Source: Paenibacillus phytohabitans (GTDB lineage: Bacteria > Bacillota > Bacilli > Paenibacillales > Paenibacillaceae). Taken from it: a stretch of 64,000 nt of DNA. Below are positions 1 through 7,263 of this stretch, piece by piece. The stretch spans positions 1-64,000 of the forward strand of contig NZ_WHOB01000030.1 in assembly GCF_013141775.1 (NCBI RefSeq), in the 5' to 3' direction. Below the pieces are notes generated by a model. The model saw only the letters and a program-made list of their open reading frames with translations. It was not told where the DNA came from and made no database searches. A program made the translations under genes and the position numbers. The first letter of the stretch is position 1. The number at the start of each line of letters is the position of its first letter.

Positions 1-20
1 CATATTAAATTTCATAGTTT

Positions 21-94
21 CGGGATGTAGCTCAGCTTGGTAGAGCACCTGGTTTGGGACCAGGGGGTCGCATGTTCAAATCGTGTCATCCCGA
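21..94 (+). tRNA. tRNA-Pro (anticodon TGG)
   Basis: A full cloverleaf can be folded. The acceptor arms CGGGATG (21-27) and CATCCCG (87-93) pair, followed by discriminator A94. The anticodon stem CCTGG/CCAGG encloses the loop TTTGGGA, giving anticodon TGG (proline). The T loop is TTCAAAT. CCA is not encoded. It sits just before a phage-tail element, a common position for such islands, but no copy of the tRNA 3' end is visible at the far end of the element. Confidence 0.95.
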
Positions 95-118
95 TAACAC
101 AGCTAGTAGCTGGCAATG

Positions 119-145
119 AACTCTTACTTCGGTAAGAGTTTTTTG
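119..145 (+). terminator. Intrinsic terminator after tRNA-Pro
   Basis: AACTCTTAC and GTAAGAGTT pair around a TTCG tetraloop and are followed by a T run, a standard rho-independent terminator. It also separates the tRNA from the convergent ImmA-like gene. Confidence 0.85.
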
Positions 146-173
146 TTGCACGATTAAAGGAACATACGTTCCT

Positions 174-587
174 TTAATTCTCTAAAAAAAAGACAACCTC
201 TGCCGGGATGCCGATCCTTGCATAATAGCTCTGTAAAGATTCATCCTGCTCGATAGAAGTGCCAGCGGATAGCAGCTTCACTGCGAATATATTAGCCTGA
301 CGCTCCAGCTTCCCCGGTGAGAAAAAAGAGTTTTCCTCTAGAAAAAAACGGTTAACCCCTTTATGCAGACGGTCATGGGCCAATTCATGCGCACATACAA
401 ACCGCTGCCATTCCAGAGGTAGCTCATTATGAATGACGATAAACCTTCTTCTTAACTTACGGTAATACAAGCCCTTGGTGCCTTCGCCCAGATTCATGAA
501 CCTGATGTGAATGCCGAGGGCCGCAGCCAGCTCGAAGGGGCTGTTGGTTTTATATTTTTTGACCAGACGCTTGATTAGCTCATCCAT
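174..587 (-). CDS. ImmA/IrrE-family metallopeptidase (XkdA-like)
   Basis: Small zinc metallopeptidase of the ImmA/IrrE family, which cleaves the partner phage repressor when the element is induced. The zinc site HELAH is visible in CAHELAHDRLHKG in mid-protein. An upstream in-frame ATG at 605 exists, but the ATG at 587 has a GGGTGA ribosome site about 7 nt away while 605 has none, so 587 is preferred (137 aa). It lies downstream of the Xre gene on the same strand, 42 nt from its stop codon, so the two form an operon. The same pair (xre, xkdA) controls PBSX in Bacillus subtilis and ImmR/ImmA controls ICEBs1. Cleavage of this particular Xre is inferred from that arrangement. Confidence 0.85.
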   Translation of the reverse strand: MDELIKRLVKKYKTNSPFELAAALGIHIRFMNLGEGTKGLYYRKLRRRFIVIHNELPLEWQRFVCAHELAHDRLHKGVNRFFLEENSFFSPGKLERQANIFAVKLLSAGTSIEQDESLQSYYARIGIPAEVVFFLEN

Positions 588-629
588 ATTCTTCACCCGC
601 AGCATGTTAATAGTTGTATGATAGCCTGG

Positions 630-1082
630 CTATTCCTTCGTACCTGAATCGTGCTTGGGCTTGGTTCTTTTGTTCATCTGCTTGGCCTCCCAGAATAGAC
701 CTGTCAATACATCCTTGATCCGCTGCTTATCTTCCTTGTTCAGTGGGATCCCGTCAAACATCAGCTCACCGTCATCCTCAAGCATTTGGCGGAAATCACG
801 CTTATCCTTACTCGTAGCCCATGCAGGCACTGACCCTCCAGTACCTCCAGTACTACTCTGTGATTCGGTTAAATGACCGGCATGGCCCATAAGCTCCTCA
901 TAAGAGACATCGGTCGCTTCAGCAATCTTACGCAGTGTAGCCGGCTTAGGGACACCCCGTAGTCCATTCTCTATCCGCGAAATTTGTGCTCCGCTAATTC
1001 CGGCAAGGGATGCCAACTGATTGATTGTCAGTCCCTTTCCTTCCCGAAGCCGTTTCAGATAGTTCCCGAATTCCTCTGCCAT
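630..1082 (-). CDS. Xre-family repressor of the tail element
   Basis: DNA-binding regulator of 150 aa. The N-terminal 60 residues are a classic HTH_3/Cro-CI fold (LTINQLASLAGISGAQISRI is the helix-turn-helix). The C-terminal half is acidic then basic, contains a Gly/Ser linker near residue 80, and probably serves oligomerisation or recognition by the neighbouring protease. An AAGGAG site precedes the ATG by 8 nt. It is divergent from the ArpU-like late regulator, and the shared intergenic region holds two near-identical 26-27 bp direct repeats that are good candidate operators. By analogy with PBSX Xre it should keep the late genes silent until DNA damage. Confidence 0.88.
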   Translation of the reverse strand: MAEEFGNYLKRLREGKGLTINQLASLAGISGAQISRIENGLRGVPKPATLRKIAEATDVSYEELMGHAGHLTESQSSTGGTGGSVPAWATSKDKRDFRQMLEDDGELMFDGIPLNKEDKQRIKDVLTGLFWEAKQMNKRTKPKHDSGTKE

Positions 1083-1128
1083 TGTTAACCACTCCTTATC
1101 ACCTAATAAGCTGTTGCTATTAATATAA

Positions 1129-1187
1129 GCTATTTATGCCAATAGGTAAACAATAAAGCGGCTATTATTGCCAAAAGGTAAGATAAT
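1129..1187. promoter_or_regulatory. Tandem operator-like repeats in the Xre/ArpU divergent region
   Basis: Two direct repeats, 1129-1154 and 1161-1187, share the core TGCCAAWAGGTAA (1137-1149 and 1169-1181). Their offset is 32 bp, three helical turns, so both lie on the same DNA face. They sit just upstream of xre, which fits autoregulation and silencing of the divergent promoter. Repressor binding is inferred. Confidence 0.6.
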
Positions 1188-1233
1188 TAATGAATATAGC
1201 ATGTTTCTGCTCTAAAACGGGCTTAAATGGGAT

Positions 1234-1263
1234 TTTACGGAATTGGCAGATAAGTGGTATATT
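1234..1263 (+). promoter_or_regulatory. Possible promoter of the ArpU-like gene
   Basis: TTTACG (1234-1239) and TATATT (1258-1263) are separated by 18 bp and lie about 100 bp upstream of the ArpU-like start, downstream of the operator repeats. The match is weak and no other strong promoter was seen in this gap. Confidence 0.3.
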
Positions 1264-1370
1264 ATTGAAAAAGGCGAACAATATACGAACAAGTAGAATT
1301 CTACCACATTTCGCTGCAAAGGTCCGCAATAAAGTTCTCAAATCTGTTCAACATCAAAGGAGTGGTTCAC

Positions 1371-1859
1371 ATGATGATTCTAGCTTCGCTGCCCGAGCTT
1401 GACCGCCGTCTTACTCAGGTCACTATAGAGAATATGCTGGAGAAATACCGTATTTTTAAGACCGTAACTTTCGAGGCTAAAGAGGCCGGAATTACGTACT
1501 CCTATACGGAAAGATTTCATGGCGCGACTAATTCGGTTACGGATCAGACGGCGGCTATAGCAACTCATAACGTGGATGTGCCTGCGGCAAGAAGAGCATA
1601 CTGTGCACTGATAGATTCCGTAGTAGAAAGGCTTACACTTAGGGAACAGCAGCTTGTGAGGGAGCGTTACTTGCGCAGAGAGGAGAGCTATGACTACACG
1701 ATCTATAATCATGTGTTCGATCCCCCGGTGAGTAAGGACACTTATGTGAAAATAAGGTCGAAGGCGTTCTATAAAATGGCACTCGCGCTTGCAGATCTGC
1801 AGTTGTTATCATTAGCTGCGCTTGAGAAAACATCTTCTGGGGCCCGGAAGGAGAAATAG
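1371..1859 (+). CDS. ArpU-family phage late transcription regulator
   Basis: Protein of 162 aa resembling the ArpU/RinA-type regulators of Gram-positive prophages: a helical N-terminal half, then a sigma-region-4-like C-terminal part (RLTLREQQLVRERYLRRE followed by DTYVKIRSKAFYKMALAL). Such proteins activate late promoters, a role played by the sigma-like factor Xpf in PBSX. The ATG at 1371 is chosen because AAAGGAG lies 7 nt upstream; an in-frame GTG at 1362 overlaps that site and is unlikely. It ends 428 bp before the first tail gene, a gap that must contain the late promoter. The family call is by pattern recognition. Confidence 0.75.
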   Translation: MMILASLPELDRRLTQVTIENMLEKYRIFKTVTFEAKEAGITYSYTERFHGATNSVTDQTAAIATHNVDVPAARRAYCALIDSVVERLTLREQQLVRERYLRREESYDYTIYNHVFDPPVSKDTYVKIRSKAFYKMALALADLQLLSLAALEKTSSGARKEK

Positions 1860-1937
1860 CAGACTGTCTGCTGAAGCTGAACCTTCTCGCGGAAATTGCC
1901 TGGAGATTCAGTTGTTTTAGATAATAAGTAGTGCACG

Positions 1938-1973
1938 AAGCTGTATTGCCCAATGGGTGATGCGGCTTTTTTT
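1938..1973 (+). terminator. Terminator after the ArpU-like gene
   Basis: AAGCTGTAT and ATGCGGCTT pair with two G-U wobbles, with an inner CCCA/TGGG stem, followed by seven T. It separates the regulator from the tail operon, so the tail genes need their own promoter downstream. Confidence 0.65.
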
Positions 1974-2287
1974 ACGTGGACCACTGGCACCACCTTTTTT
2001 CATCCCAAGGGTCTCTGGAAGTTAGTCATTTCTCCTCTATAATAGCGTCTGCGCAGAGATTCAAAGGGTCTATATTTATAACATGGCAAATGAAGCAGAA
2101 GGACACCGCTGGAGCATGAATGCTCTACAAGATACAGTCCCTTGGGGGCTGAGGCATAAGCGTGGTGAAAGCTCCTTCAGCAGAGGCCTAATACGAGGCG
2201 GATATTATTCTTGTCAGGAATCTATCCGTTTGTGATTTCCAGAAGGGGGGAGGGATTATCACAACTTATCTTGAGAGGAATGAAATC
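1974..2287 (+). other. Non-coding leader of the tail operon (putative late promoter region)
   Basis: No convincing gene is present in these 314 bases. A TATAAT hexamer occurs at 2037-2042 without a good -35 box, as expected for an activator-dependent promoter. Downstream, the transcribed part contains small hairpins such as GAGCATGAATGCTC and AGTCCCTTGGGGGCT. A GGGGGGAGGG stretch near 2247 is purine-rich but too far from the start codon to be its ribosome site. The late-promoter role is inferred from position alone. Confidence 0.35.
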
Positions 2288-2710
2288 ATGACTGTACAAC
2301 AATTGCGGGAGAACATCACAGATGCGCTGGCAGAGTATTATCCGGATGTACCTGTCTATGTGGAAGGGGACAAGCCGCAGTCAGCCTACTTCAAACCGGA
2401 GCTAATCTCGGCAACGTACGACCGGCAACGTGAAGGCCGATACATGGCGGTGTACCGTTTCGGTATCCGCTACGAGCAGGGAAGTTTGCTGGATGCAGAG
2501 AGCATGGCGGACGGCTTGTGTGAAGCGCTGGCGGCCAGGGAAAGCGGGAATTCATCCTTTCGTGTGATTCGCCAGTCATGGGAGGCAGGAGCAGAGGGAC
2601 ATGGGCCGCTGTTCACAGTGGACTATATGCTCTATCTCCAGAAGCAGAAGCAGCCGCAGGGCGAGGCAGAACTGATGGGTCACTTCACAGAAGGAGCACG
2701 GCTGAAATGA
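2288..2710 (+). CDS. Phage tail terminator-family protein (XkdJ-like position)
   Basis: Protein of 140 aa with the look of the DUF6838/tail terminator-like family of PBSX-type elements: an N-terminal helix (VQQLRENITDALAEYYPDV), a PQSAYFKP strand and a mixed alpha/beta core with a conserved YRFGIRYE strand. Proteins of this kind cap the end of the growing sheath and tube, which in an intact phage is also the head-tail joining face. It is the first tail gene and overlaps the next ORF by ATGA, so translation is probably coupled. It has the same position as xkdJ/yqbJ, directly before the sheath gene. No capsid or portal gene precedes it. Confidence 0.7.
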   Translation: MTVQQLRENITDALAEYYPDVPVYVEGDKPQSAYFKPELISATYDRQREGRYMAVYRFGIRYEQGSLLDAESMADGLCEALAARESGNSSFRVIRQSWEAGAEGHGPLFTVDYMLYLQKQKQPQGEAELMGHFTEGARLK

Positions 2711-2913
2711 GTTCAAAGAAAACGAATGCAAGTGAGCTGAAGCGGGGCGGGGAAGAGCAGAATGCTTTTGGCAAGAAGCAGATTATGGGTTCTGTCTTAT
2801 TTTCGCCGAAGGAAAAAGATGTACTGGAAGTAGTTCTGCAAGAGAGCGGGAGCTACAGCCTGGAAGAGGCTAAGAAATTAATGAAGCTTTATCTAAATAA
2901 GGAGGTTATCTAA
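2707..2913 (+). CDS. Small conserved tail-operon protein (YkzL-like position)
   Basis: Highly charged protein of 68 aa starting at the ATG that overlaps the previous stop codon (ATGA). Its stop overlaps the next start (TAATG), so it is translationally coupled on both sides. It contains a basic N-terminal half, QIMGSVLFSPKEKDVLEVVL in the middle and a C-terminal helix (YSLEEAKKLMKLYLNKEV). PBSX also has a tiny gene between xkdJ and the sheath gene. No function is known; a chaperone or assembly role for the sheath is possible. Confidence 0.65.
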   Translation: MSSKKTNASELKRGGEEQNAFGKKQIMGSVLFSPKEKDVLEVVLQESGSYSLEEAKKLMKLYLNKEVI

Positions 2914-4235
2914 TGGCTGGAGGAACATGGACAACACAAAACAAGGTGCGTCCGGGAGTATACGTAAATGTGGCTTCGAACGGAAGCGTGTCAGGTAAAA
3001 TGGGGGAACGCGGTACGGCGGCCTTGGCGCTTACGCTGCCTTGGGGACAAGCTGGAGTCATGCTTAAGCTTACAGCCCAGGATGATTTCATGCAGAAGCT
3101 GGGATTTGATCTGACGGATGCGCAGCTGCAGCCGGTAAGAGAGGTACTGAAACGGGCAGGTACGCTGCTGCTCTACCGTTTGAATCAGGGAGTGAAGGCT
3201 ACAGTCACCAATAACGGGGTGCAGGCTACGGCGCTGTATGGCGGAGAACGCGGTAATGCACTCAAGATTGTTATCGAAAAGAATATCGACGACAACGCTC
3301 AGTTCGATGTGCGGACTTTGCTTGAGAATACAGAGGTGGATAAGCAGACAGTAGCTGCGGCTGCCGGGCTGACTGCGAACGATTATGTAGAATTCAAGCC
3401 GAATGGACCCGGTGCACTGACGTTAACGGCTGGAATGCCGCTTGTAAGCGGTGCGAATGGTACGGTAACGAATGCAGAACATAGCGACTTCCTGGCGGCG
3501 CTGGAGGTTCAGGACTTCCAGACTGTGGGGCTGGTATCCGAGGATAACACGCTCAAGGCGCTATATAGCGCTTATGTGAAGCGTCTGCGCAATACGGAAG
3601 GCAAGAAGGTCCAGGCGATATTGTCCGATTATGCTACGGCTGACCATGAGGGCATTATCAGTGTGGCAAACGGTGTGGTGCTGAGTGATGGGACTGTTGT
3701 GGATAAAGCTCATGCCGTAGCTTGGGTAGCCGGTGCTACCGCCGCTGCTGCGGTGAACGAATCCCTGACTTATCAGGCCTATGATGATGCCGTTGACGCG
3801 GATGTGCGATTCAGCCATTCCGAGACCGTAGCCGCGCTTACAGACGGTGAACTGCTCTTTACGTATAATGGCGGCCGGGCTGTGGTCGAGCAGGATATCA
3901 ACACGTTCACTTCCTTTTCACCAGACAAGGGCAAGGCGTTCTCCAAAAACCGTGTGCTGCGCGTGCTGGATGGAATCGCCGGAGATTTGAAACGGATTTT
4001 TGAGAATTACTTCATCGGTAAATTGCCGAATAATGAAGACGGGCGTGCGCTGTTCTGGTCGCAGTGCGTTACCTATATGAATGATCTGCAGAACCTGGGG
4101 GCGATTGAGAACTTCAACGCACAGAGCGATATTGTAGTTACCCCCGGAGCGGACAGTGACAGTGTGGTGCTGGATGTGGCTGTGAAGCCGGTGGATTCCG
4201 TAGAAAAAGTATATATGAAAGTGAAGGTGGTTTAA
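2913..4235 (+). CDS. xkdK: Contractile tail sheath protein
   Basis: Sheath protein of 440 aa, the PBSX XkdK/skin YqbK family. Supporting features: the N-terminal PGVYVNV motif, the GERGTAALALTLPWGQ segment typical of sheath N-termini, and a C-terminal domain (LDGIAGDLKRIFENYFIGKL and DIVVTPGADSDSVVLDVAVKP) that forms the conserved inner sheath layer. Polymerised around the tube, it contracts to drive the tube through a target envelope. Its presence makes this a myovirus-type, R-like tail rather than a flexible one. AAGGAGG lies at about 7 nt from the start. The tube gene follows one base after the stop. Confidence 0.93.
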   Translation: MAGGTWTTQNKVRPGVYVNVASNGSVSGKMGERGTAALALTLPWGQAGVMLKLTAQDDFMQKLGFDLTDAQLQPVREVLKRAGTLLLYRLNQGVKATVTNNGVQATALYGGERGNALKIVIEKNIDDNAQFDVRTLLENTEVDKQTVAAAAGLTANDYVEFKPNGPGALTLTAGMPLVSGANGTVTNAEHSDFLAALEVQDFQTVGLVSEDNTLKALYSAYVKRLRNTEGKKVQAILSDYATADHEGIISVANGVVLSDGTVVDKAHAVAWVAGATAAAAVNESLTYQAYDDAVDADVRFSHSETVAALTDGELLFTYNGGRAVVEQDINTFTSFSPDKGKAFSKNRVLRVLDGIAGDLKRIFENYFIGKLPNNEDGRALFWSQCVTYMNDLQNLGAIENFNAQSDIVVTPGADSDSVVLDVAVKPVDSVEKVYMKVKVV

Positions 4236-4236
4236 G

Positions 4237-4707
4237 ATGACATTCTTGAAAGCCAGCGATACGCTATCCGGCCAGGAGGGCCGGGCTTATGCCACAATTA
4301 ACGGACAGACGGAAGAAATGTTCTATGTAAAAACGCTGGAAGCCACGGTGGAGAAGCAGAAGGCGGAAGTGAAAACGCTTGGTCGCCGCGGGGTGCAGCA
4401 TAAGGCAACCGGATGGTCGGGTAGCGGTACGATGACGATTTTCTATATGACGAGCCGTTTCCGCCAAATGATGCTGGAATACATGAAGACGGGGATTGAC
4501 CAGTATTTCAGTATTATTGTGACGAATGAAGACCCGTCCTCTACAGTTGGCGCACAGCGCATCATGCTGAAGGATGTCAATCTGGACAGTGTCATTATGG
4601 CCTCGCTGGATACGGAATCGGATGCGCTTGAGGAAGAGGTCAGCTTTACTTTTGAGGATGTGGAATTGGTTCAGCCCTTCAGTGCCCCGGCAAATTCCGG
4701 CCAATAA
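4237..4707 (+). CDS. xkdM: Tail tube (core) protein
   Basis: Protein of 156 aa of the XkdM/YqbM tail-tube family. Visible features include KASDTLSGQEGRAYATINGQ at the N-terminus, the VKTLGRRGVQHKATGWSGSG loop followed by TMTIFYMTS, and the C-terminal DALEEEVSFTFEDVELVQPF strand. The product stacks as hexameric rings inside the sheath. It directly follows the sheath gene with an AAGGTGG ribosome site. A GC-rich hairpin sits between this gene and the chaperone gene and could limit downstream expression, consistent with many sheath and tube copies per particle. Confidence 0.9.
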   Translation: MTFLKASDTLSGQEGRAYATINGQTEEMFYVKTLEATVEKQKAEVKTLGRRGVQHKATGWSGSGTMTIFYMTSRFRQMMLEYMKTGIDQYFSIIVTNEDPSSTVGAQRIMLKDVNLDSVIMASLDTESDALEEEVSFTFEDVELVQPFSAPANSGQ

Positions 4708-4740
4708 GATTAAGCAGGCATATCCATAGACAACAGCTGG

Positions 4741-4781
4741 AAAGACCCGGGCGTATTATATGGCGGCGGGTCTCTTCTTTT
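4741..4781 (+). terminator. Attenuator-like hairpin between tube and chaperone genes
   Basis: AGACCCG (4743-4749) pairs with CGGGTCT (4767-4773) and is followed by the pyrimidine-rich CTTCTTTTGTT. The T run is imperfect, so partial termination or mRNA 3'-end protection is more likely than a full stop. Confidence 0.5.
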
Positions 4782-4814
4782 GTTGATACACAATAAGAAT
4801 CTGGGAGGAACAAC

Positions 4815-5237
4815 ATGAGTGAATTAAGTTTATTTTTTGCGCAAAATGCGGCATGTGATACAACAGAGGAGTTTGTGGTCTCGCAACGTTTCAAGGATAA
4901 GGAAGGTAAAGCTGCCGTCTGGAAGCTGCGCAGCATGAATGAAGATGAGAACCAGGAATGCCGCAAAGCCGCAACCCGCAAGGTCAAAGGAAAGAACGGT
5001 ACCTACACCACCGAGATTGATCCGAATGAGTATATGGCCAAGCTGATGACGGCAAGCGTAGTGCATCCGGATCTGAAGAACACCGAGCTGCAGCGCTCTT
5101 ATGGGGTGATGGGGGCCGAATCACTGCTGCGCAAAATGCTGCTGCCCGGTGAGTTCGCGGCGCTTGGTGAGCGGGTACAGGCTCTGAACGGCTTCGCTAC
5201 AGATATGAACGAGCTGGTAGATGACGTAAAAAACTAA
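4815..5237 (+). CDS. xkdN: Tail assembly chaperone, short frame (XkdN-like)
   Basis: Protein of 140 aa in the XkdN/YqbN position between tube and tape measure, equivalent to gpG of lambda-like tails. It has an N-terminal SELSLFFAQNA segment, a basic patch (RKAATRKVKGKNGTYTTEID) and a helical C-terminus ending LVDDVKN. Such chaperones bind the tape measure and recruit tube subunits. The ATG at 4815 has a GGGAGG site. The last codons before the stop are GTA AAA AAC TAA, which form a slippery heptamer, and an open frame continues in -1 for 60 codons, so part of the product should be a longer fusion. Confidence 0.85.
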   Translation: MSELSLFFAQNAACDTTEEFVVSQRFKDKEGKAAVWKLRSMNEDENQECRKAATRKVKGKNGTYTTEIDPNEYMAKLMTASVVHPDLKNTELQRSYGVMGAESLLRKMLLPGEFAALGERVQALNGFATDMNELVDDVKN

Positions 5238-5416
5238 TCAACGAGGGCGATGGTGAGGCTAATCTGGCCTACTACGCCCTCCACGAGCTGCATATTTTGC
5301 CGCATGAGCTGATGAAGCTCTCCGTCCGCGAACGTGCGGCGATCTATGCCATGATTGCTGTGCGCGTGGACAAGGAGAAGCGGGAGCGCGCCCGGAGTAA
5401 GGGGAAGAAGAGATGA
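4815..5416 (+). CDS. Tail assembly chaperone, -1 frameshift fusion product
   Basis: After slippage at A AAA AAC (5228-5234) the ribosome would read CTA ATC AAC... from 5234 to the TGA at 5414-5416. This adds about 60 residues (LINEGDGEANLAYYALHELH through the basic end RARSKGKKR) to the 139-140 residue front part. The downstream frame has no start codon or ribosome site of its own near its beginning, and its composition is clearly coding (LSVRERAAIYAMIAVRVDKE). This is the known two-frame layout of tail chaperones (gpG/gpGT). Frameshifting itself is inferred from the signal and family precedent; its efficiency cannot be read from sequence. Confidence 0.8.
5228..5281 (+). promoter_or_regulatory. 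Programmed -1 ribosomal frameshift signal
   Basis: The slippery heptamer A AAA AAC (5228-5234) is in the correct zero-frame phasing (GTA AAA AAC). An 8-nt spacer follows, then a stem of GAGGGCG (5243-5249) with CGCCCTC (5275-5281), seven perfect pairs. A second stem, AGGC (5256-5259) with GCCT (5267-5270), lies inside the loop. Heptamer, spacing and stem all match the standard bacterial and viral -1 pattern. Confidence 0.85.
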
Positions 5417-5429
5417 AGGGGGTGAATGA

Positions 5430-7262
5430 ATGGAAATTACGAGTACAGCATTGGTTCCCGTAACAGCATTAACCGTCTGGCAAAATGTGAACTCACAGTG
5501 GGACCGGCTGAATCAGAATTTTAACCGGGCCAGCCACTCGCTGGGCGAACTGCAGCAGATACTGGAGCGGGTGTATGAAGAGAAAAACAAGTCTTTCATG
5601 GAAGGGTTCATGCAGTCTCAGGAAGCGGCCAGACGGCTCGCGGATGAAGGTGACTCTTCCAGGTCCCGCCGCTCTGCGGGCAGTTCTAACGATGACGATC
5701 CGGATAATAACGATGTCCGGAATGCCAAAAGCGGATTCATGGGTGAAGTTCAAAAAATAATGAAGGCACTGGACGTAGGCGGATTCGAACTAATCACTTA
5801 CGTTGGGGATAAAGCCATAGGTTATATGCAGAACAAGAAGAAGGAAGCTGCAGCGGAAAAGGAACAAAAGGCAGCAGAAAAGGCACGGAAAGCAGCGGAG
5901 CCGGGATTCCTCTCCAAAACGAAGGACTCCTTGGGTTCACTGGACCTTGGCGGTGTGTTCGATAAGGTTAAGTCTCTGGGTACGAAAGCGATAGCTGCGA
6001 ACGCAACGGAGGAAGATAAGGGGAAATGGAACAAGCTGCAGGGCAACATGGATAGCGCAGTTGAAATGATGGGTCAAAAAGCCATCGTTGCGTTGCGTCC
6101 GATTCTGGATACCTTGAATAATGCATTTCAATCTGAAGGAATGTCTACTGCACTAAATCTGATCGCGAATGCATTCTTGGTAATAGCTACTGTGATTGGA
6201 GAAGTTGTAAATGGCATCTTGTATATGTTTACAGCGTTCCAGGAGAACTGGGATGTTGTAGGGCCGATCCTTGCGGCCATTGCCATTGTCTTCATAGCTG
6301 CAATGATTGTGCAGTTATATAATCTTGCTGCCGCGTGGCTTGTAGGCATGTGGCCGATCCTTTTAATTGTTGCGGCTGTAGCGCTGCTTATCTATATTCT
6401 TCAACAAGCAGGTGTGTCCGTAAACGAGGTAGTGGCTTTTATCGGGGGAGCTTTTGGCTGGCTGAGGGCAACGATAGAGAATTTTGTTATCGGTCTGTAT
6501 AATAACTTCGTTTCATTTGCAGACTTCTTCCGTAACTTGTTTATTGATCCGACATATGCTGTGCAAAAGCTATTTTATGACCTGGCCACGAACTTCCTGG
6601 GCTTCATTTACCAAATGGCGTTAGGTGTTGAAAGCTTTGCAGGCGGGTTCGTAAAGGCTATAGCAGAAGGCATCAATTTTGTGCTTAAGGGAATTCAAGT
6701 TATGGCGGGGTGGTTAAGCAAATTTCCCGGTTTTGAATTTCTGGCCGATTTCAAACCTAACTTTCTTGAAGCAGAGAATCCGCATGTCTTCAGTGATATG
6801 GTTAAGAATGCTCAAGGTACCCTGGTAGAGCCTACATCAACTAAGGATGTGTACAATACCAAAAAGAAAGAATTTGTGGATACCGCCAAAACAGTAAAGG
6901 AGTATGGGGACAAGGCATCAGATCTCCCCGCAAAATTCAATACCAAGCTGGATCGGGTCAAGCCAAAAAATGATAAATCCCAGAATCCTGCTCAAGCTGC
7001 TGCAGCGAACATCAACAGCGTCAACAAAGTGGGCGAAGTAGGTTCCATTAATGAAAAGGTGGATATCTCAAGTGATGACCTGGACATGCTGCGGGAGCTG
7101 GCGGAGATTCAGTCGATTCAAAATTTTGTCGAGCTGACGCCAACTGTTCAGGTAACAACGGGTAATATTAATAACTCCGGCGATATTGACTCCATCATCA
7201 CGAAGATCGGGCAAAAGCTGAAAGAGGAATTTGTCTCTACGGCCCAGGGGGTGTACACGTAA
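5430..7262 (+). CDS. xkdO: Tail tape measure protein
   Basis: Protein of 610 aa in the XkdO position. It begins with a coiled-coil-prone stretch (residues 20-60), followed by a charged Ser/Asp-rich linker and an Ala/Lys/Glu-rich helix (QNKKKEAAAEKEQKAAEKAR). Residues about 235-400 form a long run of hydrophobic segments typical of tape measures, e.g. AILAAIAIVFIAAMIVQLY-like helices. A polar C-terminal tail follows. It sets tail length and may be ejected during penetration. At 610 aa it is much shorter than the PBSX homologue, implying a short particle if it is the only tape measure. GGGGGTG lies upstream of the ATG. Confidence 0.82.
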   Translation: MEITSTALVPVTALTVWQNVNSQWDRLNQNFNRASHSLGELQQILERVYEEKNKSFMEGFMQSQEAARRLADEGDSSRSRRSAGSSNDDDPDNNDVRNAKSGFMGEVQKIMKALDVGGFELITYVGDKAIGYMQNKKKEAAAEKEQKAAEKARKAAEPGFLSKTKDSLGSLDLGGVFDKVKSLGTKAIAANATEEDKGKWNKLQGNMDSAVEMMGQKAIVALRPILDTLNNAFQSEGMSTALNLIANAFLVIATVIGEVVNGILYMFTAFQENWDVVGPILAAIAIVFIAAMIVQLYNLAAAWLVGMWPILLIVAAVALLIYILQQAGVSVNEVVAFIGGAFGWLRATIENFVIGLYNNFVSFADFFRNLFIDPTYAVQKLFYDLATNFLGFIYQMALGVESFAGGFVKAIAEGINFVLKGIQVMAGWLSKFPGFEFLADFKPNFLEAENPHVFSDMVKNAQGTLVEPTSTKDVYNTKKKEFVDTAKTVKEYGDKASDLPAKFNTKLDRVKPKNDKSQNPAQAAAANINSVNKVGEVGSINEKVDISSDDLDMLRELAEIQSIQNFVELTPTVQVTTGNINNSGDIDSIITKIGQKLKEEFVSTAQGVYT

Positions 7263-7263
7263 C

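Noticed and set aside
1974..2287. Riboswitch in the leader of the tail operon
   Set aside because: Several small hairpins are present, but no known riboswitch core or terminator/antiterminator pair was seen.
5234..5416. Independent small gene after the chaperone
   Set aside because: The frame has no start codon with a ribosome site near its beginning and is entered exactly at the slippery heptamer, so it is treated as the frameshift extension.
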